A stretch of DNA of 64,000 nt, taken from the NCBI GenBank assembly GCA_963842515.1, contig CAWJGO010000004.1:1-64000 (forward strand), written 5' to 3'. Below, piece by piece: positions 43,517 through 52,778 of the stretch (positions are counted from its first letter, which is position 1; every line of letters starts with the position of its first letter). Source of the DNA: CADEED01 sp963842515 (GTDB lineage Bacteria > Pseudomonadota > Gammaproteobacteria > Steroidobacterales > Steroidobacteraceae). The notes beneath the pieces were generated by a model. It did not search any database. It was given only the letters and a program-made list of their open reading frames with translations, and was not told the DNA's origin. The translations under genes were made by a program, and so were the position numbers.

Positions 43517-44389
43517 ATGAGCAAGCTCAAGTGCGGTTTGATTCAGATGGGGTTGAAGGGCGATGTGTCCATGGGTCCCGGCAAGATCCGCGACCGGATG
43601 ATCGAGGCCCACCTTCCTCTCATAGACAAGGCTGGCGCCGCAGGCGTACAGGTGCTGTGCTTCCAGGAAATCTTCACGCAGCCCTATTTCTGCCCGAGCC
43701 AGGATCGCAAATGGTATGCGGCCGCCGAAGCGGTTCCCGACGGCCACACCACCAAGCTCATGCAGGAGTACGCGAAAAAGTACCGCATGGTGATGGTCGT
43801 TCCGGTCTACGAGGAAGCCATGACGGGTGTGTACTACAACACGGCCGCCGTCATCGATGCCGACGGCAAGTACCTCGGCAAGTATCGAAAGACACACATC
43901 CCGCAGGTCGATCCAGGTTTCTATGAAAAGTTCTTCTTCAAGCCCGGCGACCTGGGCTATCCGGTTTTTCAGACGGCCTACGTCAAGCTCGGGGTCTACA
44001 TCTGCTACGACCGCCATTTCCCGGAGGGCTGGCGCGCGCTGGCGCTGAACGGCGCCGAATACATCGTCAACCCTTCCGCCACCGTCGCGGGCCTGAGCAA
44101 GTACCTGTGGGAGCTCGAGCAGCCGGCATCCGCGGCCGCGAATGGCGTGTTCATCGGCGCGATCAACCGCGTCGGCAGGGAAGAACCCTGGGCCGCGAAG
44201 ATGGGCGAATTCTACGGCTCTAGCTACATCGTCAATCCGCGCGGACAGATCGAGGCGCAGGCCAGTTACGACAAAGACGAGTTGCTGGTGCACGAGATCG
44301 ATCTCGACATGATCCGCCAGGTGCGCGACACGTGGCAGTTTTTCCGCGACCGCCGGCCGGACGCCTACGGCTCGCTGGTAAAAGGCTGA
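43517..44389 (+). CDS. Beta-ureidopropionase (N-carbamoyl-beta-alanine amidohydrolase)
   Basis: The 290-residue nitrilase-fold enzyme hydrolyses N-carbamoyl-beta-alanine to beta-alanine, CO2 and ammonia, the last step of reductive pyrimidine breakdown. The catalytic triad is visible: Glu in LCFQEIFTQPYFCPS (near 51), Lys in GKYRKTHIPQ (near 125) and Cys in GVYICYDRHFPEGWRAL (near 163). GAACGGAA-type spacing before the ATG is weak. Its stop overlaps the permease start by one base. Confidence 0.93.
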   Translation: MSKLKCGLIQMGLKGDVSMGPGKIRDRMIEAHLPLIDKAGAAGVQVLCFQEIFTQPYFCPSQDRKWYAAAEAVPDGHTTKLMQEYAKKYRMVMVVPVYEEAMTGVYYNTAAVIDADGKYLGKYRKTHIPQVDPGFYEKFFFKPGDLGYPVFQTAYVKLGVYICYDRHFPEGWRALALNGAEYIVNPSATVAGLSKYLWELEQPASAAANGVFIGAINRVGREEPWAAKMGEFYGSSYIVNPRGQIEAQASYDKDELLVHEIDLDMIRQVRDTWQFFRDRRPDAYGSLVKG

Positions 44390-45882
44390 TGCCCGACCTC
44401 GCCTCGAAGAGCCGCGCGGTTCAGGTCGGCGAGTTCTATGAGCTGCAGGTCGGTGCGGATCTCGCCGCAAGCAACCGCTTCAACGAAGACATTGCCCCGA
44501 CGAAAGTATCGCAGCGCACCTGGAACCAATGGCATATCGCCGCCCTGTGGGTGGGCATGGCGATCTGCGTGCCCACCTACACGCTCGGCGGCGTACTCAC
44601 GACGTACTTCGGCCTGTCCGTCGGTGAGGCGCTGTGGGCGGTGTTCATTGCCAACGTCATCGTGCTGATCCCTTTGACCCTCAACGCGTTCGGTGGCACG
44701 AAATTCGGCATCCCGTTCCCGGTCATGCTGCGTTCCTCGTTCGGGATCATCGGCTCCAACGTGCCGGCGATGATTCGCGCGCTCGTCGCCTGCGGATGGT
44801 TCGGCATCCAGACGTTGTTCGGCGGCATCGCCGTTCATCTGATGCTGGCCGCCCTGTTCGATGGTTGGGCAAAGCTCGGTGGCGTGGGTGAAGTCATTGG
44901 ATTTTTCATCTTCTGGATCGCCAATGTCTGGGTAGTGCTGCGCGGTTCCGAGTCGATCAAATGGCTGGAAGTCGTCGCGGCGCCGCTGCTGATGCTGGTG
45001 GGTGTGGGGCTGCTGGTCTGGGCCTGGCCGCAGGCGTCGGTGAGCGAGCTGCTGGCGCGCCCTCCGAACCGGCCGGCCGATGCATCTTTCTTCGGCTACT
45101 TCTTCGCCGGCCTCACCGCGATGGTGGGTTTCTGGGCGACGCTGTCGCTGAACATCCCGGACTTCAGCCGCTTCGCGAAATCGCAGCGAGCCCAGATCAT
45201 CGGACAGGTCGTGGGTCTCCCGGTGACGATGGTGCTGTTCGCCGGCGTCGGCGTGGTCATGACGGCCGCGTCCGCGCAGCTCGTCGGCGAAACGATTTCC
45301 GACCCCATCACGCTGATCGGCAAGATCGACAGTCCTTTCTGGGTGGTGGCGTCGATGATCGTCATCATCATCGCCACCATATCCACCAACACCGCGGCGA
45401 ACATCGTCTCGCCCACCAACGATTTTCAAAACCTCGCGCCCCGGCTCATCAGCCAGCGACGGGGCGTGCTGCTCACCGGCTTCATCGGCATGGCCTTGAT
45501 GAGCTGGGAGCTGGCCAAACGCCTGGGTTGGCTCGAGTCGAACGTCAGCCTCGACAGCCTGTATTCCAACTGGCTGCTCGGCTACTCGAGCCTGCTCGGC
45601 CCGATCGCGGGCATCATGGCCGTGGACTATTTCGTGGTGCGAAAGCAGCACTATGACCTGCCGGGCCTGTACCTGGCTGGTGGGCCCTACCCAGCCTGGA
45701 ATACCGCCGGTTTCGTGGCATTTCTCGTGCCGGTCGCATTGACACTCATCGCCATCACCACGGGCAAGCTGCAGTGGTTCTACACTTACGGCTGGTTCAC
45801 GGGATCGTTCCTGGGCGGAGCCATCTATTATTTACTTAGCCAGGGCTCGATGAGCCGCCCCACGAATCGACAAGGACACTGA
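44389..45882 (+). CDS. NCS1-family nucleobase/hydantoin permease
   Basis: The 497-residue protein has about 12 membrane helices and the NCS1 wording NEDIAPTKVSQRTWNQWHIA, FGIPFPVMLRSSFGIIGSNV, LSLNIPDFSRFAKSQRAQII and WLLGYSSLLGPIAGIMAVDY. It would import uracil, thymine, hydantoin or allantoin with sodium or protons. The start is ATG 44389, which overlaps the previous stop; the longer upstream frame is excluded. Its position in the pyrimidine operon suggests a pyrimidine base as substrate. Confidence 0.9.
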   Translation: MPDLASKSRAVQVGEFYELQVGADLAASNRFNEDIAPTKVSQRTWNQWHIAALWVGMAICVPTYTLGGVLTTYFGLSVGEALWAVFIANVIVLIPLTLNAFGGTKFGIPFPVMLRSSFGIIGSNVPAMIRALVACGWFGIQTLFGGIAVHLMLAALFDGWAKLGGVGEVIGFFIFWIANVWVVLRGSESIKWLEVVAAPLLMLVGVGLLVWAWPQASVSELLARPPNRPADASFFGYFFAGLTAMVGFWATLSLNIPDFSRFAKSQRAQIIGQVVGLPVTMVLFAGVGVVMTAASAQLVGETISDPITLIGKIDSPFWVVASMIVIIIATISTNTAANIVSPTNDFQNLAPRLISQRRGVLLTGFIGMALMSWELAKRLGWLESNVSLDSLYSNWLLGYSSLLGPIAGIMAVDYFVVRKQHYDLPGLYLAGGPYPAWNTAGFVAFLVPVALTLIAITTGKLQWFYTYGWFTGSFLGGAIYYLLSQGSMSRPTNRQGH

Positions 45883-45890
45883 GGTTCGCC

Positions 45891-47330
45891 ATGGCGATAC
45901 TGATCAAAGGCGGCACGGTCGTCACGGCCGATCAGACCTACCGCGCCGACGTGTTGTGCGCGGACGGCAAGATCGCCGGCATCGGTGAGAAGTTAGACGC
46001 CCCGGCGGGCTGCGAGGTCGTCGATGCGGGCGGCCAGTTCGTGATGCCCGGTGGCATCGATCCGCACACGCACATGCAGTTGCCGTTCATGGGAACGGTG
46101 TCCAGTGACGACTTCTATTCCGGCACGGCGGCGGGACTTGCCGGCGGCACGACGATGATCATCGATTTCGTCATCCCCAATCCCCGGCAGCCGATCCTCG
46201 AGGCGCACCGCCAGTGGCGCGAGTGGGCGCAGAAGTCCGTGGCGGACTATTCGTTCCACGTCGCCATCACCTGGTGGGACGAAAGCGTGCGGGCCGACAT
46301 GGGAACCCTCGTGCGCGAACACGGCGTCAACAGTTTCAAGCATTTCATGGCGTACAAGAACGCCATCATGTGCGACGACGAAACGCTGGTGAACAGTTTC
46401 TCCACGGCATTGACGCTCGGCGCCATCGTCACCGCGCATGCGGAAAATGGCGACCTGGTCTTCAAGTTGCAGGACGAGATCTACAAGCGCGGCATCACCG
46501 GGCCCGAAGGCCATCCGCTGTCGCGCCCACCGGAAGTCGAGGGAGAGGCCGCCAATCGCGCCATCCGCATCGCCGAAGTCCTGAAGGTGCCTATCTACCT
46601 GGTGCACGTCTCCTCGCGCCAGGGGCTCGAGGCAATCACGCGCGCGCGCAACGAAGGGCAGCGTGTATTCGGCGAGGTGCTGGCCGGGCATCTGTTGCTC
46701 GATGACTCGGTTTATCGCGATGCGGATTTCACGCGCGCCGCGGCGCATGTGATGAGTCCGCCGTTCCGCGCACCGGAACATCAGGTCGCGCTGTGGCGCG
46801 GCTTGCAGTCGGGCAATCTGCAAACCACGGCCACCGATCACTGCACGTTCTGCGCGGAGCAAAAAGCCGCGGGCAAGGACGACTTCCGCAAGATCCCCAA
46901 CGGCACCGCCGGCATCGAGAACCGCCTGGAAGTGCTGTGGCATCACGGCGTCAATACCGGGCGGCTGACGATGAACGAATTCGTGCGCGTGACCTCCACC
47001 AACGCGGCGCAGATCTTCAACATCTATCCGCGTAAGGGCAGCATCTCGGTCGGTGCCGATGCCGATCTCGTGGTCTGGGACCCGGCCGCCAGCAAAACGA
47101 TTTCAGCCAAGACACACCACCAGAAAATCGATTTCAACATTTTCGAGGGCATGACCGTGAAGGGCTGCGCGTCGCACACGGTAAGCGGCGGCAAGCTCGT
47201 GTATGCGAAGGGTGATCTGCGCGTCGAGCGCGGCGCCGGCAAACACGTCGATCGGCCGCCGTTTGCGGCTTACTACGATGCCATGAGAAAGCAGGCGGAA
47301 TTGAACACGCCGCAGCCGGTTCGCCGCTGA
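45891..47330 (+). CDS. hydA: Dihydropyrimidinase
   Basis: The 479-residue enzyme opens dihydrouracil and dihydrothymine to N-carbamoyl amino acids. Metal site DPHTHMQLPFMGTVSSDDF near residue 57, the carbamylated Lys in GVNSFKHFMAYKNAI near 148, His in ILLVTAHAENGD-type VTAHAENGDLVF near 183, and VHVSSRQGLEAITRAR mark the family. It follows the permease by eight bases and precedes preT by six. D-hydantoinase activity is also possible. Confidence 0.94.
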   Translation: MAILIKGGTVVTADQTYRADVLCADGKIAGIGEKLDAPAGCEVVDAGGQFVMPGGIDPHTHMQLPFMGTVSSDDFYSGTAAGLAGGTTMIIDFVIPNPRQPILEAHRQWREWAQKSVADYSFHVAITWWDESVRADMGTLVREHGVNSFKHFMAYKNAIMCDDETLVNSFSTALTLGAIVTAHAENGDLVFKLQDEIYKRGITGPEGHPLSRPPEVEGEAANRAIRIAEVLKVPIYLVHVSSRQGLEAITRARNEGQRVFGEVLAGHLLLDDSVYRDADFTRAAAHVMSPPFRAPEHQVALWRGLQSGNLQTTATDHCTFCAEQKAAGKDDFRKIPNGTAGIENRLEVLWHHGVNTGRLTMNEFVRVTSTNAAQIFNIYPRKGSISVGADADLVVWDPAASKTISAKTHHQKIDFNIFEGMTVKGCASHTVSGGKLVYAKGDLRVERGAGKHVDRPPFAAYYDAMRKQAELNTPQPVRR

Positions 47331-47336
47331 TTCCGC

Positions 47337-48689
47337 ATGAGCAGCACCAAGCCTGTCACTGACGATGCTGACGTCCGCGCAGGACGGCTCAGCGGCGAAC
47401 AGATCGCGTCCAACTTCGCGGACATGCATCCGCCCCTGACGCCGTCGGAAGCCATCATCGACGCCGACCGTTGCTACTTCTGCTACGACGCCCCGTGCAC
47501 GACGGCCTGCCCGACCGGCATAGACATTCCCGGGTTCATCCAGAAAATCCGCAGCGGCAACTTGCAGGGCTCGGCCCACACCATCCTCAGCGAAAACATC
47601 ATGGGTGGCATGTGCGCCCGTGTCTGCCCGACCGAGGTGCTGTGCGAGCAAGCCTGCGTGCGTAACACCCACGAAGACCGGCCCGTGCGCATCGGCTTGC
47701 TGCAGCGCTACGCCACTGATCCTGTGTTCGAGGCGCCGGTTCCGCTGTTCGAGCGCGCGCCAGCAACGGGACGCAAGATCGCCGTGGTCGGCGGCGGGCC
47801 AGCAGGATTGTCCTGCGCACATCGTCTTGCGCTGCTTGGTCATACCGTGACCGTATTCGAGCCCAGGGAAAAACTGGGCGGCCTCAACGAGTACGGCATC
47901 GCCGCGTACAAGACACCCGACGACTTCGCCGCACGCGAGGTCGATTTCATCCTGAGCATTGGCGGCATCGAAGTTCGCACCGGGGTGGCGCTAGGCAAGG
48001 ACCTTTCGCTGGCCGACCTGCGCCAACGATACGACGCAGTATTTCTCGGCTTCGGTCTCGCCGGGGTCAACGGGCTCGGGCTCGACAACGACAAGATCGA
48101 AGGCGTCGTCGACGCCGTTGACTACATCGCGACGCTTCGCCAGGTGCCGGACAAGGCGACGTTGCCGGTCGGACGCAGGGTTGTCGTCATCGGCGGCGGC
48201 ATGACGGCGATCGACGTCGCCGTGCAGAGCAAAGCTCTCGGCGCCGAAGAGGTCACCATGGTCTACCGGCGCGGCCAGGAACAAATGAAAGCGAGCCGGT
48301 ACGAGCAGGAGTTCGCGCAGACGCGCGGCGTGACGGTGCGTTATTGGTCGACGCCCCGGACGCTGTTGATCGCGGGCTCGCGAGTACGCGCCGTCGAATT
48401 CGACACGCCGCAGGGGCAATCGTACGCACTCGACGCCGATGTAGTGTTCAAGGCGATTGGCCAGAAAGTGCTGTGGGACGGCCTGGGAAACACCGCGGAA
48501 CTCGTGTCGCTGCAAGACGATCGAATCGTGTGTGACGAGGAGCGCAGGACGTCGTTGCCAGGCGTGTGGGCCGGCGGCGACTGCATCTGCGGCGGAGCCG
48601 ATCTCACGGTATCCGCGGTGCAGGACGGCAAGCTGGCTGCCCACTCCATCGACCGCTTTCTGAAAGACAATGGTCTGCGGGGCAAATGA
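47337..48689 (+). CDS. preT: NAD-dependent dihydropyrimidine dehydrogenase subunit PreT
   Basis: The 450-residue subunit carries an N-terminal domain with 4Fe-4S cysteines (CYFCYDAPCTTACPTGID, then GGMCARVCPTEVLCEQACVR), an FAD site KIAVVGGGPAGLSCAHRL and an NAD(P) site RRVVVIGGGMTAIDVAVQ. PreT passes electrons from NADH to PreA, which reduces uracil or thymine. The start ATG 47337 follows the hydA stop by six bases. It is joined to preA with one base between stop and start. Confidence 0.93.
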   Translation: MSSTKPVTDDADVRAGRLSGEQIASNFADMHPPLTPSEAIIDADRCYFCYDAPCTTACPTGIDIPGFIQKIRSGNLQGSAHTILSENIMGGMCARVCPTEVLCEQACVRNTHEDRPVRIGLLQRYATDPVFEAPVPLFERAPATGRKIAVVGGGPAGLSCAHRLALLGHTVTVFEPREKLGGLNEYGIAAYKTPDDFAAREVDFILSIGGIEVRTGVALGKDLSLADLRQRYDAVFLGFGLAGVNGLGLDNDKIEGVVDAVDYIATLRQVPDKATLPVGRRVVVIGGGMTAIDVAVQSKALGAEEVTMVYRRGQEQMKASRYEQEFAQTRGVTVRYWSTPRTLLIAGSRVRAVEFDTPQGQSYALDADVVFKAIGQKVLWDGLGNTAELVSLQDDRIVCDEERRTSLPGVWAGGDCICGGADLTVSAVQDGKLAAHSIDRFLKDNGLRGK

Positions 48690-48690
48690 C

Positions 48691-49992
48691 ATGGCCAATC
48701 TCACCACCACATTTCTCGGCATCAAGTCTCCGAATCCCTTCTGGCTGGCGTCGGCGCCACCAACGGACAAAGCCTACAACGTCAATCGCGCCTTCGAAGC
48801 CGGCTGGGGCGGCGCTGTCTGGAAGACGCTCGGTGAAGATCCGCCGATCGTCAACGTCAACGGCCCGCGCTACGGCGCCATCCACGGCAACGACCGCCGC
48901 GTGCTCGGTTTCAACAACATCGAGCTCATTACCGACCGGCCGTTGGGCGTAAACCTGGCCGAGATCCGCCAGATCAAGCGCGACTGGCCGGACCGCGCGC
49001 TGATCGTTTCGGTCATGCTGCCGATGAACGAGCAGAGCTGGGCGAAGTACGTGCCGATGATCGAAGACACCGGCGCGGACGGACTCGAGCTGAATTTTGG
49101 CTGCCCGCATGGAATGAGCGAGCGCGGCATGGGCTCGGCCGTGGGCCAGGTGCCGCAGTACATCCAGCAGGCAGCCGAGTGGTGCAAGAAATTCGCGCGC
49201 GTGCCGGTGATCGTGAAACTCACGCCCAACATCACCAATATCCTCCCGGCAGCGAAGGCGGCAAAGGACGGCGGCGCCGATGCCGTGTCGCTGATCAACA
49301 CGCTGAATTCGATCATGCGCGTCGATTACGACAACCTGACTATCTACCCGGCCACCGACGGCAAGGGATCGCACGGCGGCTACTGCGGTCCGGCCGTCAA
49401 ACCGATCGCGCTGCACATGGTCGCGGAGATCGCGCGGTCGCGGGAAACCGCCGGTCTGCCCATCTCCGGAATTGGCGGTATCACCGACTGGCGCGATGCA
49501 GTGGACTTCCTGGCGCTGGGCGCCACCACCGTGCAGGTATGCACGGCCGCAATGGTCTACGGGTTCAAGATCATCGACGACCTGGTGGATGGCTTGAGCC
49601 ACTATCTGGACCAGAAAGGCTTTGCGTCGGTACACGACCTGGTGGCCAAGGCCGTGCCCAGCGTCACCGACTGGCAGTACCTGAATCTCAACCACGTCGA
49701 CAAGGCGTGGATCGACCAGGAGTTGTGCATCAAGTGCGGCCGCTGCCACATCGTGTGCGAAGACACCTCACACCAGGCCATCACCGCCACGGTGAACGGC
49801 GCACGGCACTTCGAAGTGATCGACGCGGAGTGCGTCGGTTGCAACTTGTGCGTCAGTGTCTGTCCGGTGCAGGACTGCATCACGATGCGGCCGATGACCA
49901 GCGGCGTCGATCCGCGCACGGGCCGCGCGATCACCACCGTGAAAGCTGACTGGACCACGCATCCCAACAACCCCGGGCGGAGGCCGGCATGA
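48691..49992 (+). CDS. preA: NAD-dependent dihydropyrimidine dehydrogenase subunit PreA
   Basis: The 433-residue subunit has an FMN TIM barrel (LTTTFLGIKSPNPFWLASAP, ELNFGCPHGMSERGMG, KLTPNITNILPAAKAA) and a C-terminal two-cluster ferredoxin domain (CIKCGRCHIVCED near 355, CVGCNLCVSVCPVQDC near 388). It reduces uracil to dihydrouracil. Start ATG 48691 is chosen over a read-through start at 48670. It is the last enzyme gene of the operon, and the AraC gene overlaps its stop. Confidence 0.94.
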   Translation: MANLTTTFLGIKSPNPFWLASAPPTDKAYNVNRAFEAGWGGAVWKTLGEDPPIVNVNGPRYGAIHGNDRRVLGFNNIELITDRPLGVNLAEIRQIKRDWPDRALIVSVMLPMNEQSWAKYVPMIEDTGADGLELNFGCPHGMSERGMGSAVGQVPQYIQQAAEWCKKFARVPVIVKLTPNITNILPAAKAAKDGGADAVSLINTLNSIMRVDYDNLTIYPATDGKGSHGGYCGPAVKPIALHMVAEIARSRETAGLPISGIGGITDWRDAVDFLALGATTVQVCTAAMVYGFKIIDDLVDGLSHYLDQKGFASVHDLVAKAVPSVTDWQYLNLNHVDKAWIDQELCIKCGRCHIVCEDTSHQAITATVNGARHFEVIDAECVGCNLCVSVCPVQDCITMRPMTSGVDPRTGRAITTVKADWTTHPNNPGRRPA

Positions 49993-50450
49993 AAGCCACT
50001 GGAAGGCGTATTGCCGCACGCCCACCGCGAAATGTCGCAATGTTCATTCGACTGTGCCAGGCACGGGAAATGATGCGTAGCGCATCTGATCGCCGCTTGC
50101 GAACCGCCGAGGTCGCCAGGATGGCGGGGCTATCCCCGTATCATTTCATCCGGGTTTTCCGTGCCGTATTCGGTACCACGCCTTACCAGGTGGCGCTCGC
50201 GGCACGCATCGATCGCGCCCGGATGCTGTTGCGTGATGGCGACGCGCCGGTCACCGAGATCTGCGCGGACCTTGGATTCGCGAGCCTCGGTACGTTCAGT
50301 CATCAATTTGCACTTCGCATGGGAGTCTCGCCTTCGCGATACCGCAGAAGGGAGCGATCCCGGAAGCCGTTGCCAGCAAACAACCCGCAGTCACCTCACG
50401 CCGGCTGTCTGACGCTGATGGGCGGCTGGCCAGAAAAACGCAATTTTTGA
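49989..50450 (+). CDS. Short AraC-type HTH regulator
   Basis: The 153-residue protein has only the AraC DNA-binding domain: RTAEVARMAGLSPYHFIRVF and VTEICADLGFASLGTFSHQF. No effector domain precedes it. Its ATG overlaps the preA stop (ATGA), so it may be translated with the operon. Another start inside the frame, ATG at 50040, is possible. The downstream VOC gene starts 37 bases after it. Confidence 0.82.
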   Translation: MKATGRRIAARPPRNVAMFIRLCQAREMMRSASDRRLRTAEVARMAGLSPYHFIRVFRAVFGTTPYQVALAARIDRARMLLRDGDAPVTEICADLGFASLGTFSHQFALRMGVSPSRYRRRERSRKPLPANNPQSPHAGCLTLMGGWPEKRNF

Positions 50451-50487
50451 GAAGTCCGGTGCGCCAGCGGATGCGATGATCGATGCC

Positions 50488-50877
50488 ATGAAAATCAAAC
50501 TCAGCAGTGTGATGGTCGATAACCAGGACAAGGCGCTCAAGTTCTATACCGAAGTACTTGGTTTCCGAAAGCGTCACGATATTCCAGTGGGCGCATTCCG
50601 CTGGATCACGGTCGTGTCGCCGGAAGGTCATGCGGATGTCGAGCTCACGCTCGAACCGAATGAAAATCCCGCCGCGAAGACTTTTCAGGAAGCGCTGTTC
50701 AGCCAGGGAATTGCGCTGAACGCATTTGAAGTCGATGACATCCAGGCCGAGTACAAGCGCCTGAAGAGCCTGGGTGTGGTCTTCCGGATGGAGCCGACGA
50801 AAGCCGGGCAGATCATGATGGCGGTGTTTGCCGATACCTGCGGAAACCTCATCCAGATCTATCAACCAGCCGGTTAG
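50488..50877 (+). CDS. VOC-family glyoxalase-like protein
   Basis: The 129-residue protein has VOC wording: MKIKLSSVMVDNQDKALKFY, EVLGFRKRHDIPVGAFRWIT, ADVELTLEPNENPAAK and TCGNLIQIYQPAG. It resembles widespread antibiotic-resistance/dioxygenase-like single-domain proteins. The start at 50488 (MKIKLSSV) is favoured over ATG 50476 because it matches the usual family start. Function unknown. Confidence 0.8.
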   Translation: MKIKLSSVMVDNQDKALKFYTEVLGFRKRHDIPVGAFRWITVVSPEGHADVELTLEPNENPAAKTFQEALFSQGIALNAFEVDDIQAEYKRLKSLGVVFRMEPTKAGQIMMAVFADTCGNLIQIYQPAG

Positions 50878-50968
50878 GTCCGCACCGCGGCGCCCGCTTT
50901 GTGGGCCAACTTCCGCTGGAGACACTTTTCGTGTTTCCATGCCTCCACTGTCACACGTGGAGTTGCCG

Positions 50969-52468
50969 ATGAAGCGCCGCGACTTTTTGAGTTCCTCCCT
51001 GGTCACCGCCGCGGTCTCAGTTCCCGGCATCCGGGCCGCCTACGCAGTGGTGGGCGCCGACACCGTCGCCGACGTGGCGGCCATCACCGGTGATGGTCGC
51101 GAGATCACTCTGCGCGGCACCGACATCCGGGACCTCGCGGCGAGGATGCGCGGCCAGCTGCTGCTCGCGAAAGACAGCGGTTACGACCAAGCGCGGCTGG
51201 TGCTCAACCCGTCGTTCGACAAACGCCCCGCCCTCATTGCGCAACCCACCGGCGCCGCGGACGTGCAGGTAGCCGTCAGTTTCGCGCGCGCCAATAACCT
51301 GCTGGTTGCGGTCAAGTGCGGCGGCCACAGTCACTCGGGACAGTCGACGTGCGATCGCGGCCTGCAGATCGACCTGTCGAATTTCCGCGGCGTGCGCGTC
51401 GATCCTGCCGCTCGACGCGCGTGGGTCGACGGCGGCACCCTGCTGGGACAAGTGGATCACGAGAGTATTGCGCACGGACTCGTGACGCCGCTCGGCACCG
51501 TTTCACATACCGGTGTCGGCGGACTGACCCTGGGTGGTGGTTTCGGGCGCATCGCCCGGAAATTCGGCATGGCCATCGACAACCTCGAGTCGGTGGACAT
51601 CGTGACCGCCGACGGACAGCTTCGGCACGCCAGCGCCAAAGAGAACCCGGATCTCTTCTGGGGCGTGCGCGGCGGCGGTGGCAACTTCGGCGTCGTGACG
51701 ACGTTTGAATTCCGCCTGCATCCGATGAAGCGCGAAGTCGTCGCCGGGTCGCTGACTTTCCCAATCGCCAAAGCGCGCGACGTCCTCGGTATGTACGGCG
51801 ACTATGCGGCGATCGCGCCCGACGAGCTGTACATGGACCCGGTCATGGCGATTCCTCCGGGTGGCGCTCCCGGATTCGTGTCCCTGGAAGTCTGCTACTG
51901 CGGCCCTCATGAACAAGCCGAAGCCGCGCTCGCACCGCTGCGCAAAGTAGGCAAGCCCGACAACGACACGATAAAAGTCGCAGACTATCTTCACGTCCAG
52001 CGCTGGAACGATTCCGGCGATTCGCGGACGATGGGCTCGTACCTCAAGGGCGGCTTCATCCCCCAGGTACCTGACAAACTGGTTGCCGCGATGGTCGATG
52101 GCTTCAAGGGCGACCCGGGTCGGCTCACTCTGCTGTTCTTCCAGCACTGCGGAGGCGCCAGCGGGCGCGTGGCCGAAGGAGCCACCGCTTTCGCCCAACG
52201 AGACGCGCTCGCGAACATGATGACCGTGTCGGGCTGGCCTCTGGGCGCCGGTGATCCGGCCGAACACATGGCTGCGACGCGCCGCTACTGGTCGACACTC
52301 GAGCCGTTCACGCGCGGGTTCTACGTCAACGACCTGATGCGCGAAGCGACGGCGAAAGACATTCACGCCAACTATCGCGGCAATTACCAGCGGCTGGCGG
52401 CGATCAAGAAATCCTACGACCCGACGAATCTGTTCCGGTTGAATGCGAACGTGCAGCCGCCGGGCTAG
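50969..52468 (+). CDS. Tat-exported FAD-linked oxidase (BBE-like)
   Basis: The 499-residue protein has a twin-arginine signal (MKRRDFLSSSLVTAAVSVPG) followed by a PCMH-type FAD-binding domain: VAVKCGGHSHSGQSTCDRGL (flavin-contact His) and GTVSHTGVGGLTLGGGFGRI. The end has the BBE-type wording YDPTNLFRLNANV. It should oxidise alcohols, sugars or alkaloid-like compounds using FAD and oxygen; the substrate is unknown. The ATG at 50969 follows GGAG. Its last 65 bases overlap the 3' end of the convergent DUF3325 gene. Confidence 0.9.
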   Translation: MKRRDFLSSSLVTAAVSVPGIRAAYAVVGADTVADVAAITGDGREITLRGTDIRDLAARMRGQLLLAKDSGYDQARLVLNPSFDKRPALIAQPTGAADVQVAVSFARANNLLVAVKCGGHSHSGQSTCDRGLQIDLSNFRGVRVDPAARRAWVDGGTLLGQVDHESIAHGLVTPLGTVSHTGVGGLTLGGGFGRIARKFGMAIDNLESVDIVTADGQLRHASAKENPDLFWGVRGGGGNFGVVTTFEFRLHPMKREVVAGSLTFPIAKARDVLGMYGDYAAIAPDELYMDPVMAIPPGGAPGFVSLEVCYCGPHEQAEAALAPLRKVGKPDNDTIKVADYLHVQRWNDSGDSRTMGSYLKGGFIPQVPDKLVAAMVDGFKGDPGRLTLLFFQHCGGASGRVAEGATAFAQRDALANMMTVSGWPLGAGDPAEHMAATRRYWSTLEPFTRGFYVNDLMREATAKDIHANYRGNYQRLAAIKKSYDPTNLFRLNANVQPPG

Positions 52469-52778
52469 AGCGGCGCAGCACCAGCACGGCGAGCAATTGC
52501 GGACGCCATGCGAGCAGGAATGCGATGAGCAATGCGGAGGCGGCCAATCCCATGAACCACACCAGGGGTGCCATCGACGGGTGATCCGCGATGAAGCAGG
52601 CTGCCAGCGACAGCGCGAGTGCGATGGCGCCCAGCAGGCGGAGCGCGCGTCGGGTTGACGAGCTCAGCTCCACGGCTGCAAACACCTGTTGCCAGTGCGC
52701 CTCGATAGCAAGCGCAAACCAGCCCATGCCGATGACGCTGATCACCCAGGAGACGGCAAGCCACAGGCTCTCAGGCAC
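52404..52778 (-). CDS. DUF3325-type membrane protein of iron uptake operon
   Basis: The 124-residue protein has membrane helices near residues 4-22, 44-64 and 70-90 (SLWLAVSWVISVIGMGWFAL and LVWFMGLAASALLIAFLLAW). DUF3325 proteins follow PepSY and DUF3649 genes in Fur-regulated iron-uptake operons. The start is GTG 52778 with GGTGGAGC just before it, overlapping the PepSY stop by eight bases; the ATG at 52820 is less likely. The 3' end overlaps the oxidase gene. Confidence 0.7.
   Translation of the reverse strand: MPESLWLAVSWVISVIGMGWFALAIEAHWQQVFAAVELSSSTRRALRLLGAIALALSLAACFIADHPSMAPLVWFMGLAASALLIAFLLAWRPQLLAVLVLRRSSPAAARSHSTGTDSSGRRIS

Noticed and set aside
44365..45651. A 428-codon minus-strand open frame
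   Set aside because: It is antisense to the NCS1 permease and is rich in His, Asp and Arg, as expected of a mirror frame.
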